DNA of 64,000 nt from Streptomyces sp. NBC_00376. Its GTDB lineage: Bacteria; Actinomycetota; Actinomycetes; Streptomycetales; Streptomycetaceae. The notes beneath the pieces were generated by a model. It saw only the letters and a list, made by a program, of their open reading frames with translations. It was not told where the DNA came from and ran no database searches. Shown here one piece after another: positions 33,590 through 41,981 of the stretch. Within the stretch, counting starts at the first letter, position 1. Each line of letters begins with the position of its first letter. The position numbers and the translations under genes are program-made. The DNA is taken from positions 3,162,001 through 3,226,000 of the forward strand of contig NZ_CP107960.1 of NCBI RefSeq assembly GCF_036077095.1, in the 5' to 3' direction.

Positions 33590-35530
33590 CAGCAGCCGCC
33601 GGTGATCCGGTCGCGCTTCCAGCTGTCGCCCTTGATGTTCTCCGTGCCCTTGGGCCCGATGCGGCCTTCGCGCCTCATCTCTCCCACCGCCAGCCCCTTC
33701 AGGAGGTTGTAGGTTTCGCGGGGCACCTTCACATCCGCACTCTTTCCGTGCTTGGCGAACCATCCGTCGCTGCCGAAGATCCCGATTTCCTTGCCGTTCT
33801 TGTAGACATGGATCTCGAAATCCGTCGTACCGCCGATCTCGAACCGGTCGAGCCGGCCAGTGTAATTGCTCCCGAAGTTCAGCGGGTCCTTCTTGCCCGC
33901 CGCCGTGCGGTCGACGTGCGGCACCACGTCCGTACGCAACTGCTGCACTTCACCACGCGGGGAGGCATCCGGCGCGAGAAGACCGGAGCGGAAGTCACGC
34001 GTGGCGGAGCACGGCCCGGCGCCCTTGCGCTCCTTGCCGACCTTCTCCACGAGCCGCTTGACCTCGACCGTGGCCAGCGCTCGCGCCGTGATCAGGGAGT
34101 TGGCCCGCAACGGGATCGTGTACTGCACGGGCCGACCGCCGTTGGCGCGCGAACGGGCGCGGGCCTCGGCCTTCTTCTGTCCCTCCACCGAGGCGAAGGT
34201 CCCGCCCGCCCCCCGGATTGGAACAGGTGAGACTGCCGGACACACCGCTCCCGGAGACCGGGAACGTCGCCGCCGGGCTGGTACAACTCCCGCCGGAGCG
34301 ACCGTCGATGGTGAAACTGGAAGTCATGACCGCCGTGACCTGGCCGCCCGTCAGACGCGACCTGGCGTCCGCGGTGATCTGCCCCGAGAAGTTCCCTCTG
34401 GCGGTGCAGCCGCCGGAACTGCAACTCACCGACCCATCGCCCCGCAGGGACAGCGAAATGCCGCTGTCGCCCGCCTGGCTCAGGGCCTTGGTCTGCTTCT
34501 CCAGGGTGTCGTACATCGCGGGGGCCTCTTCGGGGGTGACCGGCTCAAGGTCCAGCGCCTTGGTGTCCTTGCCGTCGAACGGCCCATCCCCCTCAGCCCT
34601 TGCCCCGGCCCCGGCCGTGACGACGTGGGCCACGGCCTGCACGGCACCGGCACCCGCCGGCCGCGCACCGACCCGCGTTCCCCCCGACGCCGAATCGGCG
34701 GGCGGCTCCAACCGCAGCAGCCGGTAGGGCTCGTGGGCGGTGATGACCATGCGCCCGGCAGCAGTTTCGAGCGCCTGGGCGGGGACACCGCCGACGTCGC
34801 GCCGCTGGGAGGCGTATCCGTCGCTGCCGGGGTCGGTCTCGAGATCGGCCAGGGCCTGCAGCAACGACGCGGCGAGTTCCGGCGGCGCCGGCCGGTGCTC
34901 GGCCAGTTCGTCGGTGATCCCCTCGTCCCGGCCCGCTCCGGCGTCCCACCTGCTCGGCTTCTTCTCACCGTCCTTCGCCGCAGGGTCCAGCCGCCATCGG
35001 ACGAACGTCTTCCCTCCGATGCTCAGGAACTCACGGTCGAGCTCCTCACGGCCGAACCCGGTACTGCCGAAGCGGCTTCCGGCGGAGGTGACGGTGACCT
35101 CGCGCTCCATCAGACCGCCCGGCGAGTCGTCCTTGTAGCGAAGTCCCGGGACGGTGACGAGGTCGGCCAGCGCGAGGCGGTAGGGCGCGAGCAGCCGGGA
35201 GTCGGCCTTCGCCTCTCGCTTGCCGTCGGCCGCCGGACGGCGGGGATCACCGCCACCGAGGAGGGCGACCCCCGCAACGAGCGCGAGTACGAGAACACCC
35301 ACAACCGCGGTAGGAATCAACACCGCACGCCTGCCCGCCGGACGCCGCGGCCCCTGGCCCCCACCGGGCGGGCCAGGCGGATACGGCGGCAACGGCGGCG
35401 CCCCGCCGGGGGGACCGAACGCCCCGGGCGGCGGAACGGGCACGCCCTGGCCCGCCCCCCACGGCCCGCTCAGCGGCGGACCGAACACACCCTGCCCCTC
35501 GCGGCCCTCGTTCTGCTCAGGCACTGCCAT
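33589..35530 (-). pseudogene. Membrane-anchored polymorphic toxin, frameshifted
   Basis: Two overlapping frames form one protein of ~646 residues if one base is removed from the six-base C run at 34209-34214 (G run on the coding strand). The start is ATG 35530 with GGGGGAG upstream. Residues 1-65 are Pro/Gly-rich and cytoplasmic, ~69-91 a membrane helix, ~100-470 an exterior domain resembling LppX-like lipoproteins (VPGLRYKDDSPG, FVRWRLDPAAKDG), and the last ~150, after the shift, a distinct C-terminal module (DFEIHVYKNGKEIGIFG, GWFAKHGKSADVKVP, NLLKGLAVGEMRREGRIGPK). The immunity-like gene overlaps its stop. As sequenced, the toxin tip is out of frame; sequencing error, decay or phase variation are all possible. 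Confidence 0.7.
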
Positions 35531-35749
35531 CCGCTCCCCCGACCTCGCTGCCGGCCCCGGCGGTGCAGCCACTGGCGAACACTGCGGGCCCAGCCCCTGC
35601 CGCCTTGAACGGTCGTATTGTCCAGGAAGCCGACGCGACCGGCGACCCCCTTTCGCGCCATGCGGGTGCGGTACCCCTGCTCCGAACTCGACGCCGGCGA
35701 GGTCGAGCCGGTTGTCCGGCTCCGGGCGCCCGGAGCCAGTGCCTTCCCG

Positions 35750-36211
35750 TCAGAGCAGGGCCGTCAGGCGCTGAACGCTGCGGCTGCCCTCACGACGTAC
35801 GCCCAGGGGGATCAGGGCGGCTTGGGCCGGCAGGCGCACGCCACCGGTGAACGCCACCCGAGTGCCCCGGCCTTCTGGCGCCGCCGCCACGCCGAGCAGC
35901 AGGAACCGACTCTGCAACCAGCACCAGCCGGGCCGCTGCACACCGCGCAGCCGTGCCCGCATCCCGTACCTGCTGTGCGCCAGCGCCTCCACACGCTCGC
36001 CCTGCCGACAGACGACGCGCAGCCGTTCCATGTCTGGCACGACCTGCCCGAAGGCGCCCTCCAGATCGCCCAGCAGGGCCCAGACCCGTTCGAAGGGCGC
36101 GTCCATGTGCGCCTCGGTCACGTGGGCGCCGCGAATACCGCCGGCCAAGACATGCAGGCGGCGCACGGGGTCGAGGTCGGTGATGGGCCAGGGTTCGTTC
36201 ACGACGTCCAC
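35750..36211 (-). CDS. SRPBCC-fold (polyketide cyclase/START-like) protein
   Basis: 153 residues from GTG 36211, overlapping the sigma factor gene by 13 bp, so probably coupled. The pattern VTEAHMDAPFERVWALLGDLEGAFGQVVPDM, then strands with RVEALAHSRYGMRARLRG, is that of SRPBCC ligand-binding proteins, though the C-terminal helix is short. It probably binds a hydrophobic molecule; the ligand is unknown. It is the last gene of a three-gene operon with an ECF sigma factor. Confidence 0.7.
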   Translation of the reverse strand: MDVVNEPWPITDLDPVRRLHVLAGGIRGAHVTEAHMDAPFERVWALLGDLEGAFGQVVPDMERLRVVCRQGERVEALAHSRYGMRARLRGVQRPGWCWLQSRFLLLGVAAAPEGRGTRVAFTGGVRLPAQAALIPLGVRREGSRSVQRLTALL

Positions 36212-36720
36212 GCCTTCCGGAAGGTGTCGCGGGCCCGGTGCAGCCGCGACTTGACGGTGCCCGTGCGCACGCCGAGCAGGGCGGCGGCGGTGCGCTCGTC
36301 CAGGCCCTCGACGTCACGCAGCATCAGCACCGCGCGGTGCTCGGGAGAGAGCCGGTCCAGTACGTCCCTGATGTCGGCGGAGAGTTGAGGGTCGCCGCGG
36401 GCCGGGAGCGCGCTGAGATCTGCCGGTACGGTGCGGGCGGCGCGGTGCGCGGTACGGATCGCCTCCCGTACCGCGATGGCACGGACCCAGCCGTGCAGGG
36501 CGGCAGGGTCCTTCAGCGTGCGCAGCGACTTGAAGACGGCCACCAGGGCCTCCTGCGCGGCGTCCGCGCCCTGGCCCAGGGCTATGGGCGCGCAGACGCG
36601 GCCGACGTACGGGGCGAGCACGTCCAGGAGTTCGGCCATGGCGAGGGTGTCGCCACGCTGGGCGGCTCGCACGAGCCGGACCGTCAGGTCATCGGATCGT
36701 TCATCGGGCACGGGCCGCAT
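36199..36720 (-). CDS. ECF-type RNA polymerase sigma factor
   Basis: 173 residues from ATG 36720, overlapping the upstream gene by 20 bp. Region 2 is at ~15-85 (DTLAMAELLDVLAPYVGRVCAPI, GADAAQEALVAVFKSL, LHGWVRAIAVREAIR) and region 4 at ~110-170 (LDRLSPEHRAVLMLRDVEGLDERTAAALLGVRTGTVKSRLHRAR). No dedicated anti-sigma gene is recognisable; the four-helix membrane protein upstream may take that role, which is speculation. A GGAAC element ~65 bp before the operon start could be its own promoter. Confidence 0.92.
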   Translation of the reverse strand: MRPVPDERSDDLTVRLVRAAQRGDTLAMAELLDVLAPYVGRVCAPIALGQGADAAQEALVAVFKSLRTLKDPAALHGWVRAIAVREAIRTAHRAARTVPADLSALPARGDPQLSADIRDVLDRLSPEHRAVLMLRDVEGLDERTAAALLGVRTGTVKSRLHRARDTFRKAWTS

Positions 36721-37153
36721 CCTTCCACCGCGCCACCCGCAGAGCGGCGACGGCCAGGACGGCACACAGCGGGGTGTAGAGAACGAGGTTGAGCCAGTAG
36801 AAGGCAGTGCCGGTCTCCTTGGCGAACAGCCAGTAGACCCCCGCCACGGCGCGCAGCACGAGCCCCGCGGTCACGGCCAGGGTACCGACGCGGAACAGCG
36901 GAGTGCGGGGCCGGCGAGTGCGGGCGAGGACGAAGGCGGCGGCAGTGAGGAGCAGGGCGACAAGAGGAAACAGGATCGGTGGTGTGAACGGCACATCCGT
37001 ACCGAGAACCGCGTAGGACAGGCTCCTGTCGTCGGCCGCGGGCCATGTGGCGCCCGTCGTCCAGTACAGGTGGAGCCCAGCGTCCAGGGTGAGCACCGAG
37101 GCGACGAGCACGGCGGCACGGGTCGGGGCGGGAATGGCAGGCCGGTTCGGCAT
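36701..37153 (-). CDS. DUF3995-like four-helix membrane protein
   Basis: 150 residues from ATG 37153 with GGAGG upstream. Four hydrophobic helices are clear (AAVLVASVLTLDAGLHLYW; ILFPLVALLLTAAAFVLA; LAVTAGLVLRAVAGVYWLFA; LVLYTPLCAVLAVAALRVA), with HLYWTTGATWP after the first, as in DUF3995 proteins. It is the first gene of the sigma factor operon. Function unknown; it may sense membrane state for the sigma factor. Confidence 0.75.
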   Translation of the reverse strand: MPNRPAIPAPTRAAVLVASVLTLDAGLHLYWTTGATWPAADDRSLSYAVLGTDVPFTPPILFPLVALLLTAAAFVLARTRRPRTPLFRVGTLAVTAGLVLRAVAGVYWLFAKETGTAFYWLNLVLYTPLCAVLAVAALRVARWKDAARAR

Positions 37154-37593
37154 GGGTCCTCCTACGTCGGCAAGGGATTCCGTCGCCCTGTTGAGGACCT
37201 GTCCGCGCGAAACGTTCCCTCGGAGTACGCGAATTCTGACCCACGGGTCTCATCCGATCCGCTCCGCGCGGGCAGGCGGCATGTGGATGGCTGGCTTCGT
37301 CGAGACGAGACAGGAGGTCGTGCGACCGTCTGACGCGAGGCAGCCGCGCGGCTCGTGGACCCCGCGCTATTGCTCGGTCAGAGCCGCTTCGCCCCTGACG
37401 CCGTGGAACGGAATACCTTCGGAAGCATCCCCGTGTTTCCGTCGCCGGTGCTGGACGCGCTCGTAGCCATCGATACATCTACCGATCCAGCACGGTGGGA
37501 CGCCACCCGACTTCGCATCCACCGGCCGTCGTCAGGGCGGGCGGGAAGGTAGGTTCCGCCCCCGCACACGCCCCGTTATGGTGGGGCACTTCG
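37154..37593. other. Intergenic region between divergent genes
   Basis: No confident gene in 440 bp. A 65-codon frame at 37355-37552 has no ribosome site and no similarity I recognise. The left part holds the probable ECF promoter listed separately; the right part must hold the promoter of the downstream membrane protein gene. Confidence 0.5.
37195..37218 (-). promoter_or_regulatory. Possible ECF-type promoter of the sigma factor operon
   Basis: On the minus strand, GGAAC (37214-37218) is followed after about 16 bases by TCCTC, some 40 bases before the DUF3995-like start codon. GGAAC is the typical -35 element of ECF promoters, so autoregulation is possible. The -10 match is weak. Confidence 0.3.
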
Positions 37594-38490
37594 ATGAGCA
37601 GAGAGAAGCTTGGGATGGGTGACACGTCACCGAAGACCCCGGGGGATGAAACGAAGCAACCGGCTACTCCTGCGTTGTCGCAGCCTGCAGGCCGCCCGTC
37701 GGGTCCGCCTCCATGGTGGCCGGGACTCTCACAACCGCCGCAGGACGAAGACCAGCCGGGTGCGACGCCGACCGGTTCTCGCCTCTCCGCCCGGCGCAAG
37801 AGGCTGCGTTGGCTGGTCGGCTGCGGTGTGGCGACAGTGGCGTGCGGGATCGCCATTGCCATCGTCCTGAACGGCTCGGGCAAGAGCGACACCGCCAAGG
37901 GTTCCCGGACGACTTCCGGTCGGGTCTTCACCGACGCGCCCGATGGATGCTCGCTGCTGAAACCGGCGACGATCGACGCTTACGCGCCCGGGGCCACATG
38001 CACGCCCTCGCCGTTCGACAAGCCGACGGTCCCCGGACTGACCACGAGGCGGCCCGAGTGGAGTAGCGACGCTTCCTCGGGGGCGAACGGCTATGTGAGT
38101 ATCGGCGTCGATCTCTCCATAGGTTCCGGTGTGCTGGACACGTACAGCTCGGAAAAGGACAGCACCGCGCACATGTTCACCCTCGTGCGGGACAAGTACA
38201 GAATGAATAAAAGCAACGCCGCAGACATGTATGACGGCGATCTCCTCACCCTCAAGGCTTCGCATCCGCTGACGGGAGTCGGGGACGAGGCCCATCTCTA
38301 CTACGGCATCTCGACAGCTTCGGATCGGGCGGACGCCGAGCTCGTCGCCCGATCCGGCAACGCCGAGTTCACCGTCAGCTACTCCGGAACACGCGAGGGC
38401 CCGGGCGTCGGCGAAACGCCGGTTGCCCGAAGGGAGGCGGAAGCCGCCTTGACCGCTGTCGCCCGTGATGTGCTCAAGTCCCTGCGCTGA
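37594..38490 (+). CDS. Membrane-anchored exterior protein, DUF3558-like
   Basis: 298 residues from ATG 37594 (GGTGGGG upstream); ATG 37615 is possible. A Pro/Gln-rich cytoplasmic segment (1-65) precedes one membrane helix (LRWLVGCGVATVACGIAIAIVL) and an exterior domain with CSLLKPATIDAYAPGATC, TTRRPEWSS and GVGDEAHLYYG, reminiscent of DUF3558-type substrate-binding-like lipoproteins. Two Cys near the domain start probably form a disulfide. It is convergent with a Ser/Thr kinase gene and could be a partner or substrate; no direct evidence. Confidence 0.65.
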   Translation: MSREKLGMGDTSPKTPGDETKQPATPALSQPAGRPSGPPPWWPGLSQPPQDEDQPGATPTGSRLSARRKRLRWLVGCGVATVACGIAIAIVLNGSGKSDTAKGSRTTSGRVFTDAPDGCSLLKPATIDAYAPGATCTPSPFDKPTVPGLTTRRPEWSSDASSGANGYVSIGVDLSIGSGVLDTYSSEKDSTAHMFTLVRDKYRMNKSNAADMYDGDLLTLKASHPLTGVGDEAHLYYGISTASDRADAELVARSGNAEFTVSYSGTREGPGVGETPVARREAEAALTAVARDVLKSLR

Positions 38491-38544
38491 CCGTCGCGCA
38501 CGGTGCCTCCGTGCCACTCGGACGTCGTCCGGGCAGACCGCGCA

Positions 38545-40950
38545 TCACAGAACATCGACCGAAGGCGTCGTCGGCAGGACGACCAGGACCGTCTGGTCCG
38601 GTTTGACGGCCCAGGGAATTCCGATGGCCACGTGCGCGTGCGTGGCCACGGCATACGGGATCTGGGAATCGTAGGGGTTGTTGAAGGTGTCGGCCTGCGA
38701 AGTGTTCAGTGCGTATTTCTTGGTCGCCTCACCGTTCGCCGCGGTAAGGGTGTAGAGCGCGGGTGTCCCCGTCCCCCGCCCCAGGACGGAGACACCCGAA
38801 CCCGTCGCCGCGAGCAGCCGCACCGAGGAGGTCCCGGTCACTTTCCTCGCCCACCGCTGTTCACCCGTCGCCATGTCCACCGCGACGACACCGTCCTGCG
38901 TTCCCCCGAGGGGAACGTTCTGTCCTTTCACCAAGTACAACGTGCTGTCGGCCATGAGGACGTTCACCGGCGGCAGGTCGCCACTGTAGAGAGCTCCCAG
39001 GCTGGTGACGGCCACACCTGTCAGGTCCACGGCCTTCGGGACGGTCGAGCCGGCCGCCAGCGTGTACACCCTGCTGGACGGATGGCCCCCACCGCAGCCG
39101 ACAAGGAGGTAATCCTCGTTCGCGGTCATGAACCCCGAGAGGGTGGTGTTGGAAACACCGGCGCAGCCGGGAAGTGACGCGACCCGTTGGACCGAGGGCG
39201 TCGAGCCCTTGCGGAACGCAAGGAGCTCGCCCTGGCCGTCGTCGCATTGGCCGAGCGCGTAGACGGTGCCCTTGAGCACCTGCGCCAGGCCACTCAGCGA
39301 GCACCCGTCGACCATCGCTTTGATGCCGGATTCCGTGGATCCCGTGGACCATCCGACCTTGCCGGTGTGGACGGACACGCTGATCAGGTCAGCGGCTCCG
39401 GCGAAGGGCGCGCTCACCACTCCCCCGCCGATGGAGAGGGATTCGCCACCGGCCAGGTTCGGGATTCCTGTCGAACCGCGGCCCTCCAGGCTGATCGCCT
39501 CGGGCCAGTTGAGGGCCCCGGAGGATGCGGAGATCGTCTGCAGACGATCGCACTCCTCGATACCGGCGGTGTTGTTGAAGGCGCCATAGGTGATGGCGCC
39601 GATCCCGTCGGACGTGGTGTGGCTCATGTTGCACAGAACGCCGCCGCCGGGCGGTTTCCAGGACCATAGCTTCGCGCCAGTATCCGGGTTGTACGCCGTC
39701 AGACCAGAAAGTGTGCCGAGCACCACGCGTGAGGGGGTGCTCCACATGCCCCTGAGAATGTCGGCCTGACTGACAGTCAGCGACCAAGGGGAGTTCGGCT
39801 TTGCCTCAGGAGCCGCCGATTCGCCTGAGCCGGGCCCGGGGCCGGGGTCCGAACCGGACGGCGTGTACGCGAGGACGATACCGACGACGGTCAGCAGGGA
39901 CACTGCTCCGACCAGAATCCCGACGAGGCGACCGCGCCCGCGCAGCCACGACGACGGACCGCGCGAATGGACCCCGCGTCCCGCGGCTTCCTTCCCCGCC
40001 GGGCTCTCCCCCTCCCTTTCCCCTGGCTCGGGGTGGACGGGACCTCTGCTGATCAGGTCCGCCCGTCGCTCACGCTCGTCGAGTTCGCCCCGCAGCCGCG
40101 CGTTCAGCAGGGTGTGCGGACTGACGGGCGAGAGCTGCTTCAGCAGGTCGGCCACGCCAGGACGGCGGGCGGGGTTCTTGTCCAGACAGGCCGCGACGAT
40201 CGGACGGAGTGAGCCCGGCAGGTGCTCCAGACTCGGCTCCTCGTATACCGCGCGGCGCAGGCGAGCCCTGGCATTGCCGGTACCGAACGGGCCCGAGCCG
40301 GTAGCCGCGAAGGCGAGCACGCAGCCGAGTGAGAAGACATCGCCGGGATGTCCGGCCCCGGGCTCCCGGGCGGCCGGCTCGGACGAACGCTCCCGGACGA
40401 TCTGCTCGGGGGACATGTACCCCGGCGTGCCGATCATCGCGCCGGTGCGGGTCACCCGTGTCACTTCCTGCGCCCTGCTGATCCCGAAGTCGATGATCTG
40501 AGGGCCCTCGCGCGTCAGCAGCACGTTGGCGGGATGCAGATCGCGGTGAACGAGCCCGGCCTGATGAATCGCCGAAAGCGCTTCGGCAAGCCCGGCACCC
40601 AGGGCTCGCACCGCAGGTTCCTTCATGGGTCCGAACCGGTCGACGAACTCTTCCAGGGAAGGGGCGGGGAGGTAGACGGTGGCCAGCCACGGCTGCTCGG
40701 CGTCGGGATCGGCCTCGATCACCGGGGTGGTGTAGAACTCGCTGACGCTCCTGGCAGCCGCGGCCTCGCGTCTGAATCTCTCGCGGAAGCCGGGGTCGGT
40801 CGCGTATTCCCGGTGGATGACCTTCAGGGCGACCAGGCGGAAGCCGGGCGATCTGGCCAGGTACACCCTGCCCATACCGCCCTCCCCGAGTACTTTCAGG
40901 AGTTGGTAGGACCCGATCAACGTCGGATCCTCAGGTGTCAGTGGAAGCAC
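38545..40950 (-). CDS. Ser/Thr protein kinase with exterior PQQ-type beta-propeller
   Basis: 801 residues from ATG 40950. The kinase domain (~10-275) is complete: GEGGMGRVYLA, the ATP Lys in LVALKVIHRE, the catalytic loop VHRDLHPANVLL, DFG in IIDFGISRA, and GTPGYMSPEQI. A juxtamembrane stretch (~290-345) leads to one helix (LVGILVGAVSLLTVVGIVLAY), then a ~420-residue exterior domain made of PQQ-like blades (VLGTLSGLTAYNPDTGAKLWSW, GVVAVDMATGEQRWARKV). The propeller presumably senses a ligand outside the cell. A second kinase of the same design lies divergently across one intervening gene. Confidence 0.92.
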   Translation of the reverse strand: MLPLTPEDPTLIGSYQLLKVLGEGGMGRVYLARSPGFRLVALKVIHREYATDPGFRERFRREAAAARSVSEFYTTPVIEADPDAEQPWLATVYLPAPSLEEFVDRFGPMKEPAVRALGAGLAEALSAIHQAGLVHRDLHPANVLLTREGPQIIDFGISRAQEVTRVTRTGAMIGTPGYMSPEQIVRERSSEPAAREPGAGHPGDVFSLGCVLAFAATGSGPFGTGNARARLRRAVYEEPSLEHLPGSLRPIVAACLDKNPARRPGVADLLKQLSPVSPHTLLNARLRGELDERERRADLISRGPVHPEPGEREGESPAGKEAAGRGVHSRGPSSWLRGRGRLVGILVGAVSLLTVVGIVLAYTPSGSDPGPGPGSGESAAPEAKPNSPWSLTVSQADILRGMWSTPSRVVLGTLSGLTAYNPDTGAKLWSWKPPGGGVLCNMSHTTSDGIGAITYGAFNNTAGIEECDRLQTISASSGALNWPEAISLEGRGSTGIPNLAGGESLSIGGGVVSAPFAGAADLISVSVHTGKVGWSTGSTESGIKAMVDGCSLSGLAQVLKGTVYALGQCDDGQGELLAFRKGSTPSVQRVASLPGCAGVSNTTLSGFMTANEDYLLVGCGGGHPSSRVYTLAAGSTVPKAVDLTGVAVTSLGALYSGDLPPVNVLMADSTLYLVKGQNVPLGGTQDGVVAVDMATGEQRWARKVTGTSSVRLLAATGSGVSVLGRGTGTPALYTLTAANGEATKKYALNTSQADTFNNPYDSQIPYAVATHAHVAIGIPWAVKPDQTVLVVLPTTPSVDVL

Positions 40951-40962
40951 GGCACGCCCGCC

Positions 40963-41751
40963 CTACGCACCCGTACGGACGTCGCGACGACGCCAGGGTC
41001 GAAACCACCGGGCCGGAAGGCGTGGGGGCGGATTCTCGACATACAGCGGCGTCGCGACGACGAGGCGCGGCGACCGGCCTTCACGGTCGGCGATGAGCAA
41101 TACCCGTGCGTGACCTCGCAGTCGGCCGCGCTGCGAGGATGGCCGGCGTTCGGACATGACGTCGAAGGCGTTGCGCACGACGTCCTCGTCCAGGTCGCGC
41201 CCGGACGGTGCGCGGTCAGCCCGGGAATCACCCTCAGGTCCGTTCTCCACGCTCGCGCTCGCCTCCAGGTCGGCCAGGTACTGATACACCGAGTCCGTGT
41301 CGGAACCCGGGCGCGAGGCGGCCTGGGCACGGTGGCGGAGGTGGCCGGCCGTACCGCACAGCAGCAGATCGGTGACACTGTCCGATCCCTCGGCACCGTT
41401 CGACGCCGTCCCGACGAACAGAGCGATGCCGCCCGAGGTGGTTCCAGTGGCTTCCGGGCCCGTGCCCCATCCCATCGGCAGGTCGAACAAGACCCACTGG
41501 CCCGCTCGGACTCCTGGGGCGGAGAAGTCGACGGGACGGTGATCCCGTCCGAGGAACCGAATCACTTCATCGAGTTTGCGGGCCATATCCGCAGTGCTGT
41601 CCGACGCGGCTGTCGGCGATGCGGTGGCCATTGTCACCGTGACTCCGGGCACGCCTACCGTTGCCCCAATACTCGGCATCGAGTTGCCCCGGCCCGAGCC
41701 CGTGAACATGTACTCGAGCTTCTGTTCCGACAAGTAGACGAGCTCCCGCAC
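40963..41751 (-). CDS. Hypothetical protein, DUF7019-like
   Basis: 262 residues from GTG 41751, chosen for GGAGGAG just upstream; the frame stays open to 41919. No signal or clear membrane helix. It opens RELVYLSEQKLEYMFTG, and contains QWVLFDLPMGWG and LLLCGTAGHLRHR; similar openings occur in a Streptomyces family I know only as DUF7019. It ends 13 bp before the kinase gene in the same direction and is probably co-transcribed, so a link with kinase signalling is possible. Function unknown. Confidence 0.6.
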   Translation of the reverse strand: MRELVYLSEQKLEYMFTGSGRGNSMPSIGATVGVPGVTVTMATASPTAASDSTADMARKLDEVIRFLGRDHRPVDFSAPGVRAGQWVLFDLPMGWGTGPEATGTTSGGIALFVGTASNGAEGSDSVTDLLLCGTAGHLRHRAQAASRPGSDTDSVYQYLADLEASASVENGPEGDSRADRAPSGRDLDEDVVRNAFDVMSERRPSSQRGRLRGHARVLLIADREGRSPRLVVATPLYVENPPPRLPARWFRPWRRRDVRTGA

Positions 41752-41981
41752 ATCGACTCCTCCGTCAACCGCTTCTCGGGCGGCCGCTGTTGAACCATCA
41801 TCACACGAACTCGGAATCTGCGGCCCAGCTCGGAGATCCTGTCGAAAAACGTCCCCCACGGCTCTCTCCGGTACTCTCCCCCGGGCCGCCGGTCGCACGG
41901 CGGCGGAGCGGCCGCTCACTGTTCCATGACAGTTCCGTGGCGACGTGGTGAAGACGACTCCTTGTTCTGACGGGCGGGGTA

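Noticed and set aside
37355..37552. 65-codon frame upstream of the DUF3558-like gene
   Set aside because: No ribosome-binding site and no known relative; could be chance, so it is mentioned only in the intergenic note.
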